64,000 nucleotides of DNA from Aquibium pacificus (GTDB lineage Bacteria > Pseudomonadota > Alphaproteobacteria > Rhizobiales > Rhizobiaceae). The notes beneath the pieces are model-generated. The model was not told the origin of the DNA and did not search any database. It saw only the letters and a list, made by a program, of their open reading frames with translations. A program made the translations under genes and the position numbers. Of the stretch, positions 28,095-37,410 are shown in pieces. Each line of letters begins with the position of its first letter. Position 1 is the stretch's first letter. The DNA lies in assembly GCF_040839445.1 (NCBI RefSeq), contig NZ_JBDPGJ010000004.1, positions 496,001-560,000 of the forward strand, written 5' to 3'.

Positions 28095-29189
28095 TTGCCG
28101 GAGACACCGGAACGCAATGCCATCGAGGTCAGGGGCGTCAACAAGGTCTTCGGCTTCGGACCGGACAAGGTGATCGCGCTCGACGACGTCCACGTGGCGA
28201 TCCGCGAGAACGAGTTTTTCACGCTCCTGGGCCCGTCGGGCTGCGGCAAGACGACGCTTCTGAGGCTGATCGCCGGCTTTGACTTCCCCACCGATGGCGA
28301 GATCCTGCTGCACGGCCAGGACATCGCGCCGCTGCCGCCGCACAAGCGGCCCGTCAACACCGTCTTCCAGAGCTACGCGCTCTTTCCCCACCTGACCGTG
28401 GCGAAGAACATCTCCTTCGGCCTTGAGATGCTCGGACGGCCCAAGGACGAGGTCGACGCCCGCGTCGACGAAATGCTGAAGCTTGTGCGCATGGAGGAAC
28501 TGAGGAACCGCTCGACGGCGCAGATCTCGGGCGGGCAGCAGCAGCGCGTCGCGCTCGCCCGCGCGCTCGCGCCGCAGCCCAAGGTGCTGCTGCTCGACGA
28601 GCCGCTGTCGGCGCTCGACTACAAGCTGCGCAAGGAGATGCAGATCGAACTGAAGCGCCTGCAGCACGAGACGGGTATCACATTCATCTTCGTCACCCAC
28701 GACCAGGAGGAGGCGCTGACCATGTCGGACCGCATCGCGGTGATGTCGGCCGGCAACATCCTGCAGATCGGCTCCCCGGAAGAGATCTACGACCGCCCGG
28801 CGGTGCGTTTCGTCGCCGACTTCATCGGCGAGACGAACTTCCTCGAAGGATCGATCGAGGAACGCGCCGCGGGCGGGGCGCGAGTCAGGATCTCCTCCGG
28901 CGCGGTGATCGACGCCTCGGTCGCCGAGGGCTTCCAGCCGTCCGGACGGGTGACCGTCGTGGTGCGCCCGGAACATGCCAGGCTTTCGGTCGAAGGCGGG
29001 CAACTGGCGGGGCGGCTCTCCAACATCGTCTATTTCGGCACGGACACGCATTTCCACGTCGAACTCGACGGCGGCGGCGAGTTCATCGTGCGGCGGCAGA
29101 ACGCCAGGGACGACCGCGGGACTGCCAGGATCGGCGATCCGGTGTCGATCGTCATCGGGGCGGGCGCCGCCCAGGTCCTGAGGGACTAG
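28095..29189 (+). CDS. Polyamine-type ABC transporter ATP-binding protein (PotA family)
   Basis: ATPase of a spermidine/putrescine-type importer, 364 residues. Walker A is GPSGCGKTT at about 47-55, signature SGGQQQRVALARAL, Walker B LLLLDEPLSALD, and the switch His in FVTHDQEEALTMSDR. A C-terminal TOBE domain spans about 290-360. No ATG is available before the conserved start, so a TTG at 28095 with AGGAG about 12 bases upstream is the likely initiation codon. First of four genes. Confidence 0.9.
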   Translation: MPETPERNAIEVRGVNKVFGFGPDKVIALDDVHVAIRENEFFTLLGPSGCGKTTLLRLIAGFDFPTDGEILLHGQDIAPLPPHKRPVNTVFQSYALFPHLTVAKNISFGLEMLGRPKDEVDARVDEMLKLVRMEELRNRSTAQISGGQQQRVALARALAPQPKVLLLDEPLSALDYKLRKEMQIELKRLQHETGITFIFVTHDQEEALTMSDRIAVMSAGNILQIGSPEEIYDRPAVRFVADFIGETNFLEGSIEERAAGGARVRISSGAVIDASVAEGFQPSGRVTVVVRPEHARLSVEGGQLAGRLSNIVYFGTDTHFHVELDGGGEFIVRRQNARDDRGTARIGDPVSIVIGAGAAQVLRD

Positions 29190-29192
29190 CCG

Positions 29193-30113
29193 ATGTCGCA
29201 AGCCGCCGAGACAGCCCGGAAGGCCGAACATGACGACGTTCGCAAGCGCTGGCTGCTCTCCGCGCCCGCGCTGGCGATCATCTTCATGGCGAGCATCGGG
29301 CCGCTGCTCGTCGTGGTTGTCTATTCCTTCCTGACCCCGGGCCCCTATGGCGACGTGAAATGGGCGTTCTCGACCGACGCCTGGATCAGCGTCTTCCTGC
29401 AGCGCGACATCTTCGAGGGAACGCTCGGCATTGCCGACGCGCACCTGCAGATATTCCTGCGCTCGGTGCGGCTTTCCCTCTTCACGACCATCGCCACGCT
29501 CGCGTTCGGCTTCCCGACGGCCTATTTCATAGCCACACGGCCCCAGAGGACGCAGGCGCTGTGGCTGTTCGTCATCACGATACCGTTCTGGACCAACCTC
29601 CTGATCCGCACTTTCGCCGTGCAGGAGGTCATCCGCAACGAAGGCATCCTCAACACGGCCCTCGTCGGGCTCGGCATCATCTCGGCGCCAATCCAGATCC
29701 TCTATACCGACTGGGCGATCGCCATCGGCATGATCTACGTCTACCTGCCGCTGATGGTCCTGCCGCTCTACGCCTCGATGGAGAAGCTCGATTTCCGGCT
29801 GGTCGAAGCGGGCTACGACCTCTACGCGACCCGCTTCAGGGTGCTCACGCGCATCATCGTGCCGCTGGTCAAGCCCGGCATCGTGGCCGGCTCCATCCTG
29901 GTCTTCATCCCCTCGCTCGGCGCATACGTCACGCCCCGCGTGTTGGGGGGAGGCAAGCAGATGATGCTGGGCAACCTGATCGAACTGCAGTTCGGCGCCG
30001 GGCGCAACTGGCCGCTGGGCGCCGCGCTGGCGCTGACGCTCACCGTCATCGTCATGGTCGCGCTCCTGTTCTACGTACGCTACGCAGCGCAGTCGGAGCG
30101 GCGGCATGGCTAG
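29193..30113 (+). CDS. Polyamine-type ABC permease, PotB family
   Basis: 306-residue inner-membrane permease with about six transmembrane helices. It has the EAA loop EAGYDLYATRFRVLTRIIVPLVKPGI typical of binding-protein-dependent permeases, and the PotB hallmark LGGGKQMMLGNLIELQFG near the C-terminus. It begins three bases after the ATPase gene and overlaps the next permease gene by eight bases, so the products are made together. Confidence 0.92.
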   Translation: MSQAAETARKAEHDDVRKRWLLSAPALAIIFMASIGPLLVVVVYSFLTPGPYGDVKWAFSTDAWISVFLQRDIFEGTLGIADAHLQIFLRSVRLSLFTTIATLAFGFPTAYFIATRPQRTQALWLFVITIPFWTNLLIRTFAVQEVIRNEGILNTALVGLGIISAPIQILYTDWAIAIGMIYVYLPLMVLPLYASMEKLDFRLVEAGYDLYATRFRVLTRIIVPLVKPGIVAGSILVFIPSLGAYVTPRVLGGGKQMMLGNLIELQFGAGRNWPLGAALALTLTVIVMVALLFYVRYAAQSERRHG

Positions 30114-30915
30114 CGGGCGGTCCAACTTTTCCATCAGGCACCAGCCGGGTTTCACCACGGTGGCCGTGCTCTGCTTCGCACTGCTTTATCTGCCGATCGT
30201 GACGCTCGTCGTCTTCGCGTTCAATGCCGGGCGCTCCGTGGCCATATGGGAAGGCTTCTCGCTGCGCTGGTTCGAGGCGGCATGGAACAACGAGCGCGTC
30301 ATCGAGGCGTCGATCCGTTCAGTACAGATCGCGTCAGTCGCGGCGGTCGTCGCCACCATCGCCGCAACCATGGCCGCGCTCGCCACGACCCGGACGAGAC
30401 CTTATCGCGGCCTGACCTTCAAGTATGCGTTCATCAACCAGCCGCTGATGATCCCCGAGATCGTGACGGCCGTCGCACTGCTGATCGTCTTCGCGCGGAT
30501 CAAGGTGGCGACGGGCTATTCGGGCCTCGGCTACCTCATCGTGGCGCATACTGCCTTCTGCATTCCCTTCGCCTACCTCCCCATCCGCGCGCGGCTGGAG
30601 AGCATGGACCTGACGCTGGAGACGGCGGCCGCCGACCTCTACGCGACCCCCTGGAAGGTGTTCACCCGCGTCACCCTGCCGCTCTTGTGGCCCGGCATCA
30701 TCGCCGGCCTCATGCTGGCCTTCGTCATCTCCCTCGACGACGTCGTCATCACGGAGTTTGTCAAATCCGGCGGACAGGATACGCTGCCGACGTACATGCT
30801 CGGGCAGTTGAGGCGGCTGGTTACCCCGGAGATGAATGCCATCTCCACGGTCTTCCTGCTGATCTCGATCCTGATCGTGACGGTGTTCTTCTTCATCAGC
30901 AGGCGAAGCACATAA
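30106..30915 (+). CDS. Polyamine-type ABC permease, PotC family
   Basis: 269-residue partner permease with six predicted helices. The EAA loop is TAAADLYATPWKVFTRVTLPLLWPGIIAG and the PotC-type motif SLDDVVITEFVKSGGQDTLPTYM follows. The start overlaps the end of the PotB-type gene by eight bases. It precedes the binding-protein gene by 25 bases. Confidence 0.92.
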   Translation: MASGRSNFSIRHQPGFTTVAVLCFALLYLPIVTLVVFAFNAGRSVAIWEGFSLRWFEAAWNNERVIEASIRSVQIASVAAVVATIAATMAALATTRTRPYRGLTFKYAFINQPLMIPEIVTAVALLIVFARIKVATGYSGLGYLIVAHTAFCIPFAYLPIRARLESMDLTLETAAADLYATPWKVFTRVTLPLLWPGIIAGLMLAFVISLDDVVITEFVKSGGQDTLPTYMLGQLRRLVTPEMNAISTVFLLISILIVTVFFFISRRST

Positions 30916-30940
30916 CATCCAGAAGGGTAAGGAAGCTGAG

Positions 30941-31975
30941 ATGAAACACAGACTGACGATAGCGGCGATCACCGCCGCGCTCATGGCAACCACGGGGCTC
31001 GCGCGCGCCGAGGGCGAACTCAACATCTTCAACTGGGGCAACTACACCGCCCCCGAACTGATCAAGAAGTTCGAGGACACCTACCAGGTCAAGGTCACCG
31101 TCACGGACTACGATTCCAACGACACGGCGCTGGGAAAGATCCGGCAGGGCGGCCACGGCTACGACATCGTCGTCCCGTCCGCCTCCTACGTGCAGATCTG
31201 GGTGGAGGAAGGGCTGCTGCTCGAGAGCAATCCGAACCAGATGGAGAACTTCAAGAACGTCGATCCGCGCTGGGTCGACGTCGAGTTCGATCCGGGCCGC
31301 AAGTACACCGTTCCGTGGCAGTGGGGCTCGACGGGCGTGTCGGTCGATACGGCCGTTTATGGCGGCGACATCAACACGTCGGCGATCTTCCTCGATCCGC
31401 CGCCGGAACTCGCAGGCAAGATCAACGTCGTGCCGGAGATGGCCGACGTGATGCATCTGACGATCCGCTACATGGGCGGCGAGCCCTGCACGGGCGACTT
31501 GGAGGTGCTCAAGAAGGTTCGCGACAAGCTGGTCGAGGCCAAGGGCAAGTGGATATCGATGAACTACGGCAACATCGAAGCCATGGCCAAGGGCGACTAC
31601 GCCGCGACCGTCAACTGGAACGGCGCCTCCATGCGCATGCGCCTGGAGAAGGATACGATCCACTACGGCTATCCCAAGGAAGGCTACCCGCTGTGGATGG
31701 ACAATGCCGCGATCCTGGCGGACGCCAAAAACGTCGAGAATGCGAAGCTGTTCCTGAACTTCATCATGGCGCCGGAGAACGCCGCCCTGATCTCAGGTTT
31801 CGCCAAGTACGCCAACGGCATCATGGGCTCGGAGGAGTTCATGCCGGAGGAGATGAAGACGGCGCCCGAGATCGTGACGCCGGAGGAGTTTGCCGGCCAG
31901 GGCAAGTTCATGCTGCGCTGCGCCCCGGAAGTGCAGGAAATCTATACGAAGATCTGGACCGAAATCCAGAAGTAG
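30941..31975 (+). CDS. Extracellular polyamine-binding protein (PotD/PotF family)
   Basis: Periplasmic binding protein of the importer, 344 residues. A Sec signal peptide (1-23, cut after ARA) is followed by GELNIFNWGNYTAPELIKKFE, the PotD/F hallmark, and YDSNDTALGKIRQGGHGYDIVVPS. Aromatic and acidic residues that would bind a polyamine amine are present, but putrescine and spermidine cannot be told apart. AAGGAAG precedes the ATG. A strong terminator follows, so it closes the four-gene operon. Confidence 0.92.
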   Translation: MKHRLTIAAITAALMATTGLARAEGELNIFNWGNYTAPELIKKFEDTYQVKVTVTDYDSNDTALGKIRQGGHGYDIVVPSASYVQIWVEEGLLLESNPNQMENFKNVDPRWVDVEFDPGRKYTVPWQWGSTGVSVDTAVYGGDINTSAIFLDPPPELAGKINVVPEMADVMHLTIRYMGGEPCTGDLEVLKKVRDKLVEAKGKWISMNYGNIEAMAKGDYAATVNWNGASMRMRLEKDTIHYGYPKEGYPLWMDNAAILADAKNVENAKLFLNFIMAPENAALISGFAKYANGIMGSEEFMPEEMKTAPEIVTPEEFAGQGKFMLRCAPEVQEIYTKIWTEIQK

Positions 31976-31982
31976 CTGGCTG

Positions 31983-32013
31983 AAGGGCCCCGGCGCCCGG
32001 CGCCGGGGCCCTT
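31983..32013 (+). terminator. Intrinsic terminator of the polyamine transporter operon
   Basis: AAGGGCCCCGGCG pairs with CGCCGGGGCCCTT around a short CCCGG loop, followed by TGTTT. It begins eight bases after the binding-protein stop. The remaining gap to 32273 shows no further gene. Confidence 0.85.
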
Positions 32014-32273
32014 GTTTCCGTAGCTGCATGATATCCTGTCGCAACACCGATCTCCGGCCGGCCATCACGGCCGGCTTCCCGCTCCTTGCCGAGCATGCCG
32101 ATCGGATGACCGCGGCGCACGCCGGGCGATTGAGAAAATACCTTCCCGTCATCGGTCACTATGCATGGTCGTGTGCCGTGGGCATCCAGACATCCTATCC
32201 AGCCTGATGACGCCTTCGGCTGCTCTGCGCTAATATCCCCCTGTGCAAGCCTCTGTGGCTCTGCGTGCTGACA

Positions 32274-32963
32274 ATGGGAAGAACTCGTTTGCAACTGGTC
32301 GCTACTGAAGGGTCATCGTCCGCAGCGGTCGCATTCGTTGACCTCGCCGGATCGAGTGCTATTGCCGATCTCTTCGGCGATGCCGCAGCATTGAAAATCA
32401 TCGATCAATTCGCTGACCTTGTCCGGTCCGCCATCGAGGGACAAGGTGAAGTCGTCAAGTGGATCGGCGATGAGGCGATGCTGAGCTTTCCGGATGCAAC
32501 CAAGGCCCTGGTGGCGCTGGGGAGGCTTATTCCGTCGTGCCGGGCAGTCCCTGAAATTCCCCTTACGCGAACTGGGATCCATCTCGGCTCCGTGATGCAA
32601 AGGAACGGAGACATCTTCGGTTCCACCGTGAATATCGCGTCCCGGATTGCCGCAATGGCAGCTGCGGGACAGGTCCTCGCCAGCCAACCGGTCGCCGAGA
32701 TCGCAGGAGCGCTTGGAATTTCATCTCGGAAACTCGGAGCGGTCGGGCTCAGGTCGGTGGCAGAGCCCGTGACCCTTCATACGCTCGACCTCTCCGAGGA
32801 AGTTGACCCGGTGTGGGTTGACCCGGTTTGCAAGATGCTCGCGCCCTACGCGGCTTTCTCCAGAACGGACGCAGGCCCATGGTTCTGCTCTGACCGTTGC
32901 AGGGAAGCGTTTCGAGCATCACCCGCTACCTACCTCGCTACGAGCGCGTCGGTCCCGGGATAA
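32274..32963 (+). CDS. Class III nucleotide cyclase fused to a C-terminal YHS domain
   Basis: 229-residue protein with two domains. Residues about 10-175 form an adenylate/guanylate cyclase catalytic domain: both metal Asp positions (FVDLAGSS and WIGDEAML), the Lys before the second one (VVKWIGDE), and the VNIASRIA segment with catalytic Asn and Arg are present, so activity is plausible. Residues about 184-222 form a YHS metal-binding domain with DPVCKM and WFCSDRC. A GTG at 32265 is an alternative start. Codon use is less GC-biased than in its neighbours, and it lies next to a tRNA gene. Confidence 0.82.
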   Translation: MGRTRLQLVATEGSSSAAVAFVDLAGSSAIADLFGDAAALKIIDQFADLVRSAIEGQGEVVKWIGDEAMLSFPDATKALVALGRLIPSCRAVPEIPLTRTGIHLGSVMQRNGDIFGSTVNIASRIAAMAAAGQVLASQPVAEIAGALGISSRKLGAVGLRSVAEPVTLHTLDLSEEVDPVWVDPVCKMLAPYAAFSRTDAGPWFCSDRCREAFRASPATYLATSASVPG

Positions 32964-33123
32964 GCCGCTCGTCAGGCGGCCAAATCTCTCCAAGCCGCCG
33001 GACGCAGGCGTCGTTGAAGCGCACGGTGGATAAGCCCTCGTGTGCCACTTCCGTGTACCGGTATCGAGCGCCAAGGCTATGAAATCATTGGCCTTCCAGC
33101 CAAATCAACGGCTTGGAGAAAAC

Positions 33124-33199
<76 letters not shown>

Positions 33200-33350
33200 A
33201 CACACCGGCCTCTGGCCGGAACCGCCGTTGCCGGCGGGATGTTCAGCGCCGGTTGGGACCGGCGCTCGGCATGCTGGCGGCTTCTATATCCGCCGGAACG
33301 CAATATCAAGTCCGCATTCGGCCGTTTTCCGCCGAACGCCGAATAAATGG

Positions 33351-33743
33351 TCAGACCTCGTCGTCGTCCTCGCCGCCGACCCCAATGATGTCGGCGACGT
33401 CGTCATCCTCTTCCTCGTCGTCGGCGAGGAACGTGTCGTCGTCGTCGTCGCCGAGATCGACGTCATCCTCGTCGTCGTCGAGGTCGGGCACGTCGGTGCT
33501 GCCGCTCTTGGTCTCCTCGTCGGCTTCCTCAAGGGAGACGACCTCGGCGCCTTCCTCCTCGGCGTCGACCTCGGGGGTCTCCGGCTCCTCCTCTTCCTCG
33601 ACGGGCGCGGGACCTGCCTCGAAATAGGTGCGCGGATAGCTGACGCCCGTGTAGGGCGACACGATCGGGTCCTTGTTCAGGTCGTAGAATTTGCGGCCCG
33701 TTTCCGGACAAATGCGCTTGGTGCCAAGTTCGGTTTTCGCCAC
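33351..33743 (-). CDS. TIGR02300 family acidic protein
   Basis: 130-residue protein with a conserved head, AKTELGTKRICPETGRKFYDL then DPIVSPYTG, and a very acidic tail. From about residue 48 to the end it is mostly Asp and Glu, with one run of five Asp. One Cys remains where relatives may have a zinc-ribbon-like CxxC. The start is a GTG at 33743, matching the family N-terminus, with GAGG eight bases upstream. In Hyphomicrobiales it typically lies between tRNA-Ala and a divergent aroA, as here. Function unknown. Confidence 0.87.
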   Translation of the reverse strand: MAKTELGTKRICPETGRKFYDLNKDPIVSPYTGVSYPRTYFEAGPAPVEEEEEPETPEVDAEEEGAEVVSLEEADEETKSGSTDVPDLDDDEDDVDLGDDDDDTFLADDEEEDDDVADIIGVGGEDDDEV

Positions 33744-34035
33744 GGCGTTGCCTCGTGTGAAGTGGAAGCTTCCGGGTCGGCGGTCCGAGATGGACCGCGC
33801 GCTGCAGAGAGTTCCGTCTGAAAAAAGATCGGTCCCCTTAAACATGAATGGCTGATCTGTCAAAGACCAATTGCGGGGCTTTCCAGGGTGCGTGTTTGCG
33901 GGCTTCCGAAGTGTTGCGCGGCGCGGCCGGACGGCGGGGATGACCGTGCCTTCCAGCCATGCTAGTCAGGCGGCCGCCGGTGCTCCCGGAATTCCCTCGA
34001 TGTCGCTGCATGCGCGTTCTGAAGGCCAAGAAGAA

Positions 34036-35376
34036 ATGAGCCGACATTCCACTCCACGGCCGGCGACGGCGAGGCGCGGGCGACCGCTTTCGGGGACGGC
34101 GCGCGTGCCGGGCGACAAGTCGATCTCGCACCGCTCCATCCTGCTTGGCGCCCTTGCCGCAGGGGAGACCAGGGTCACCGGCCTGCTCGAGGGCGAGGAC
34201 GTCATGAGGACGGGCGACGCCATGCGGGCCATGGGGGCGCGGGTGGACAAGGCCGGCGACGAGTGGATCGTCCAGGGCGTCGGCAATGGCTGCCTCCTGG
34301 AAGCGCCAGGTCCGCTCGACTTCGGCAATGCCGGCACCGGCTCGCGCCTCACCATGGGGCTGGTCGGGACCTATCACATGAAGACGACGTTCACCGGCGA
34401 CGCGTCGCTTTCGAAGCGTCCGATGGGCCGTGTGCTCGATCCGCTGCGCCTGATGGGTGTCCAGGTGCTGGATGCCGCGCCCGGCGACCGCATGCCGCTG
34501 ACGCTGGAAGGCCCGCGCATCGCAGCGCCGATAAGCTACAGGGTACCGATGGCGTCGGCGCAGGTGAAGTCGGCCGTCCTGCTCGCCGGCCTGAACACGC
34601 CGGGCGTGACGACGGTGATCGAGCCTGTGATGACGCGCGACCACACCGAGCGGATGCTGAAGGGCTTCGGAGCCGAGATCGAGGTGGAGACGGATGCCGG
34701 CGGCGTGCGCCACATCCGCCTGCAGGGGCAGGGGACACTGTCGGGCCGGACGATCCAGGTGCCCGGCGACCCGTCCTCGGCTGCCTTCCCGCTGGTGGCG
34801 GCGCTGATCGTGCCGGGCTCCGACGTGACGATCGAGAACGTGCTGATGAACCGCACCCGGACGGGCCTGATCGACACGCTCCTGGAGATGGGCGCCTCGA
34901 TCGAGCTTCTCGACCGGCGCGATGCCGGCGGCGAGGAGGTGGCTGACCTGCGCGTGCGGTCGTCCGAGCTGAGAGGCGTCACGGTACCGGCCGAACGCGC
35001 GCCCTTCATGATTGACGAGTATCCCGTTCTGGCGGTCGCCGCGTCGTTCGCCGAGGGCGAGACGCGGATGGAGGGCGTGGAGGAACTGCGCGTCAAGGAA
35101 AGCGACCGGCTGGCGGCGGTGGCGCGCGGGCTCGAGGCGAACGGCGTAGAGTGCGAGGAAGGCAGGGACACGCTGCTGGTGCGCGGCCGGCCCGGCGGCA
35201 GGGGGCTCGGCGGCGGCATGGTGGAGACCCATCTCGACCACCGCATCGCCATGAGCTTCCTGATCCTGGGGCTGGCGGCCGAGAAGCCGGTCTCGATCGA
35301 CGACCGCAGCATGATCGCGACGAGCTTCCCGGAGTTCCTGGACATGATGGCGGGGCTCGGAGCCGAGATCGGGTAG
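34036..35376 (+). CDS. aroA: 3-phosphoshikimate 1-carboxyvinyltransferase (EPSP synthase), class II
   Basis: Joins phosphoenolpyruvate and shikimate 3-phosphate in the chorismate pathway. 446 residues, close in length and sequence to the CP4-type class II enzymes. Motifs: VPGDKSISHRS at about 24-34, LDFGNAGTGSRLT at 94-106, RPMGRVLDPLRLMG, VPMASAQVKSA, and EELRVKESDRL. Residue 100, the position of the resistance-linked Ala in CP4, is Gly here. The ATG at 34036 gives the same N-terminal length as CP4. Divergent from the TIGR02300 gene; cmk does not follow. Confidence 0.95.
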   Translation: MSRHSTPRPATARRGRPLSGTARVPGDKSISHRSILLGALAAGETRVTGLLEGEDVMRTGDAMRAMGARVDKAGDEWIVQGVGNGCLLEAPGPLDFGNAGTGSRLTMGLVGTYHMKTTFTGDASLSKRPMGRVLDPLRLMGVQVLDAAPGDRMPLTLEGPRIAAPISYRVPMASAQVKSAVLLAGLNTPGVTTVIEPVMTRDHTERMLKGFGAEIEVETDAGGVRHIRLQGQGTLSGRTIQVPGDPSSAAFPLVAALIVPGSDVTIENVLMNRTRTGLIDTLLEMGASIELLDRRDAGGEEVADLRVRSSELRGVTVPAERAPFMIDEYPVLAVAASFAEGETRMEGVEELRVKESDRLAAVARGLEANGVECEEGRDTLLVRGRPGGRGLGGGMVETHLDHRIAMSFLILGLAAEKPVSIDDRSMIATSFPEFLDMMAGLGAEIG

Positions 35377-35580
35377 CCCTTCGGGCGGCCAAGCGAATGC
35401 TCCCCGCGCGGCACTGCGCGGCCGCCACCCTATTCCGGTCCACATTCCCGTACAAAGTCGTCCGCGGGGTTTGCCGGGATGGTCCAACCGGCCCGTCACA
35501 GGGAGGTCGCGCTTGACCATGATGATGACCGGCGTCACGGTTTCTCAAAGAGTGGCTTCGGGCGCGGCGGGATGGTTGTC

Positions 35581-37350
35581 ATGATTGATCGGGTTCGTTT
35601 CGGAATGTCGCGAACGAGGTTCGCGGCGGTCTTGCTGGCACTGCTGGCATTTCCGCTGTTCTGGAGCGGTCCCGCCGCCGCCGTCGATCCGCTGCTCGGC
35701 GTCGCGATCGCACAGGCCGTCGCGGCGGGCGACGAAGAGAAGGCCATCGGGCTCATCGCCGATGCGCTGGATGGCGAAAGCGATCCGCGTATCGTCGTCG
35801 ATCTCCTCGAACAGAAGGCGGCGATCGAGCGCGACGCGGGCCTCCACGCGCGGGCTGCCGCCACGGAAAGACGGCTATCCGACGCCATCGCCGCGAGCGA
35901 AGGGGAATTCTCTCCCGAACGCGTGCCGGTCCTGACGAGGCTTTCGGGCGATCTCGCGGCGGCGGGCGAGTTCGCGATGGCGGTCGGGACGCTTGAGGAG
36001 GCACTGCGCATCTCGCGCGCAGCCGGGCTGGCCGACGGCGTGGAGCCTCTGCTTGGCGAGCTGGACGATCTGGCCGCCCGCTCCGGCGACCCGGCGGTGG
36101 CGGCGCGTGCGCGAGAGGTCGCAGCCGAGCATGTCGAGACGGTCCGCCGGCTGGAGGAAGAGACCAGCCGCGCCTTCGACGTCGATCCCGAAAAGGGCTT
36201 TTCGACCGTCAGGATCTTTTATGCGACGGATCGCGCCCGCTCCGGCAGCGAGCTTCCCAACGACTTCTACGGCGGCGGAAGGGGAACGCTGGAGATGGGA
36301 ACGGCCGAGGTGAGCATCCCCCAGCATCATCGGCCCGGCCAGATCGAGGCGCCGTCGATATGGACGTTCGACTTCCGCGAGGACCCCGAGCGCCACGTGG
36401 TGCTTTCCTCCGTCACGCCGAAGGCGGATTCGGCCGTGTTCGCCGATATGCAGGCCCAGGTCCGCGAGACGGGCGTGGCGGAAGCATTCGTCTTCGTGCA
36501 CGGGTTCAACGTCCCCTTCCACGAGGCGGCGAAACGGACAGCGCAGATGGCCTACGACATGAACTTCGACGGGCTGCCGATCCTCTACTCATGGCCGTCG
36601 CGGGCCTCGGTTGTAAGCTACATCGCCGACACGGCGGTGGTGAACCTGAGCGGCCGGAGGCTGAGCCTCTTTCTCGAAGATCTCGTCGCTAAATCGGGAG
36701 CGAAGCGGATCCACCTGATCGCGCATTCGATGGGTAACCGTGCGCTTACCGACGCACTGGAACTCTTCGCGCTACGCCACGACGGCGAAGCTCCGGCGTT
36801 CGACCAGGTGCTGTTCACGGCGCCGGACCTCGATGCCGGCCTCTTCGCCGAGATGATGAAGACGATCCGCACGACGGCCGAGCGCATCACGCTGTATGCC
36901 TCGAACAAGGACTGGGCGCTGGCGGTCTCGCGGCAACTGCATGGCGATTCACCGCGAGCCGGACAGGGCGGTCGCCAGATCCTCAATGTCGCCAGCCTGG
37001 ACAGCATCGACATGACCGCCATCGGCGAGGACATGCTCAAGCACAGCTACTACGCCAACAATCCGTCAGCGTTGACCGACATCCTGTCGCTGTTCTGGCG
37101 GGATGCGCCGCCCGAGAAGCGCTGCGGCATGACGCAGGTCGAGGGAGAGAACGGCAGCTACTGGCAGTACGCGCCCGAAGGCTGCGACAGCGACGCCCTG
37201 TTGTCGACGCTCTCCTTCCTGCGGCACGGCAGCATCTCGACCATCGACGACGCGCGGATTTTCATGAACCGCTTCATCGTGCCGGCCACCATCGATGCCG
37301 GCGAGCGCTCGCGCCTGGAGAGCGCGTTGCGCAAGCTCTTCGAGCGGTAG
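35581..37350 (+). CDS. Secreted alpha/beta hydrolase, DUF900 family
   Basis: About 589 residues. A Sec signal peptide (about 9-36, FAAVLLALLAFPLFWSGPAAA) is followed by about 170 helix-rich residues that may form TPR-like repeats (EEKAIGLIADAL, FAMAVGTLEEAL). Then comes a DUF900-type hydrolase domain: RIFYATDRAR, EAFVFVHGFNVPFHEAA, and the nucleophile motif LIAHSMGNRAL. It is probably a periplasmic or cell-envelope esterase; the substrate is unknown. ATGs at 35572 and 35605 are alternative starts. Confidence 0.82.
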   Translation: MIDRVRFGMSRTRFAAVLLALLAFPLFWSGPAAAVDPLLGVAIAQAVAAGDEEKAIGLIADALDGESDPRIVVDLLEQKAAIERDAGLHARAAATERRLSDAIAASEGEFSPERVPVLTRLSGDLAAAGEFAMAVGTLEEALRISRAAGLADGVEPLLGELDDLAARSGDPAVAARAREVAAEHVETVRRLEEETSRAFDVDPEKGFSTVRIFYATDRARSGSELPNDFYGGGRGTLEMGTAEVSIPQHHRPGQIEAPSIWTFDFREDPERHVVLSSVTPKADSAVFADMQAQVRETGVAEAFVFVHGFNVPFHEAAKRTAQMAYDMNFDGLPILYSWPSRASVVSYIADTAVVNLSGRRLSLFLEDLVAKSGAKRIHLIAHSMGNRALTDALELFALRHDGEAPAFDQVLFTAPDLDAGLFAEMMKTIRTTAERITLYASNKDWALAVSRQLHGDSPRAGQGGRQILNVASLDSIDMTAIGEDMLKHSYYANNPSALTDILSLFWRDAPPEKRCGMTQVEGENGSYWQYAPEGCDSDALLSTLSFLRHGSISTIDDARIFMNRFIVPATIDAGERSRLESALRKLFER

Positions 37351-37410
37351 GAAACCTACGGCCGTGGGGGAAGCCTAGGCCTTTCACGCGCAGTTGGCGC
37401 AGCGGGCGAT

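Noticed and set aside
27993..30158. A 721-residue frame antisense to the polyamine transporter genes
   Set aside because: Rich in Asp, His, Arg and Gln without family motifs; the plus strand encodes PotA- and PotB-type proteins with intact motifs.
31976..32273. A small plus-strand frame ending near 32207
   Set aside because: It starts inside the binding-protein gene in another frame and crosses the terminator; no ribosome-binding site or family resemblance.
33435..33600. Possible trinucleotide microsatellite (GTC/CTC-rich tract)
   Set aside because: It is the coding sequence for the Asp/Glu-rich tail of the TIGR02300 protein, so the repetition follows from the protein.
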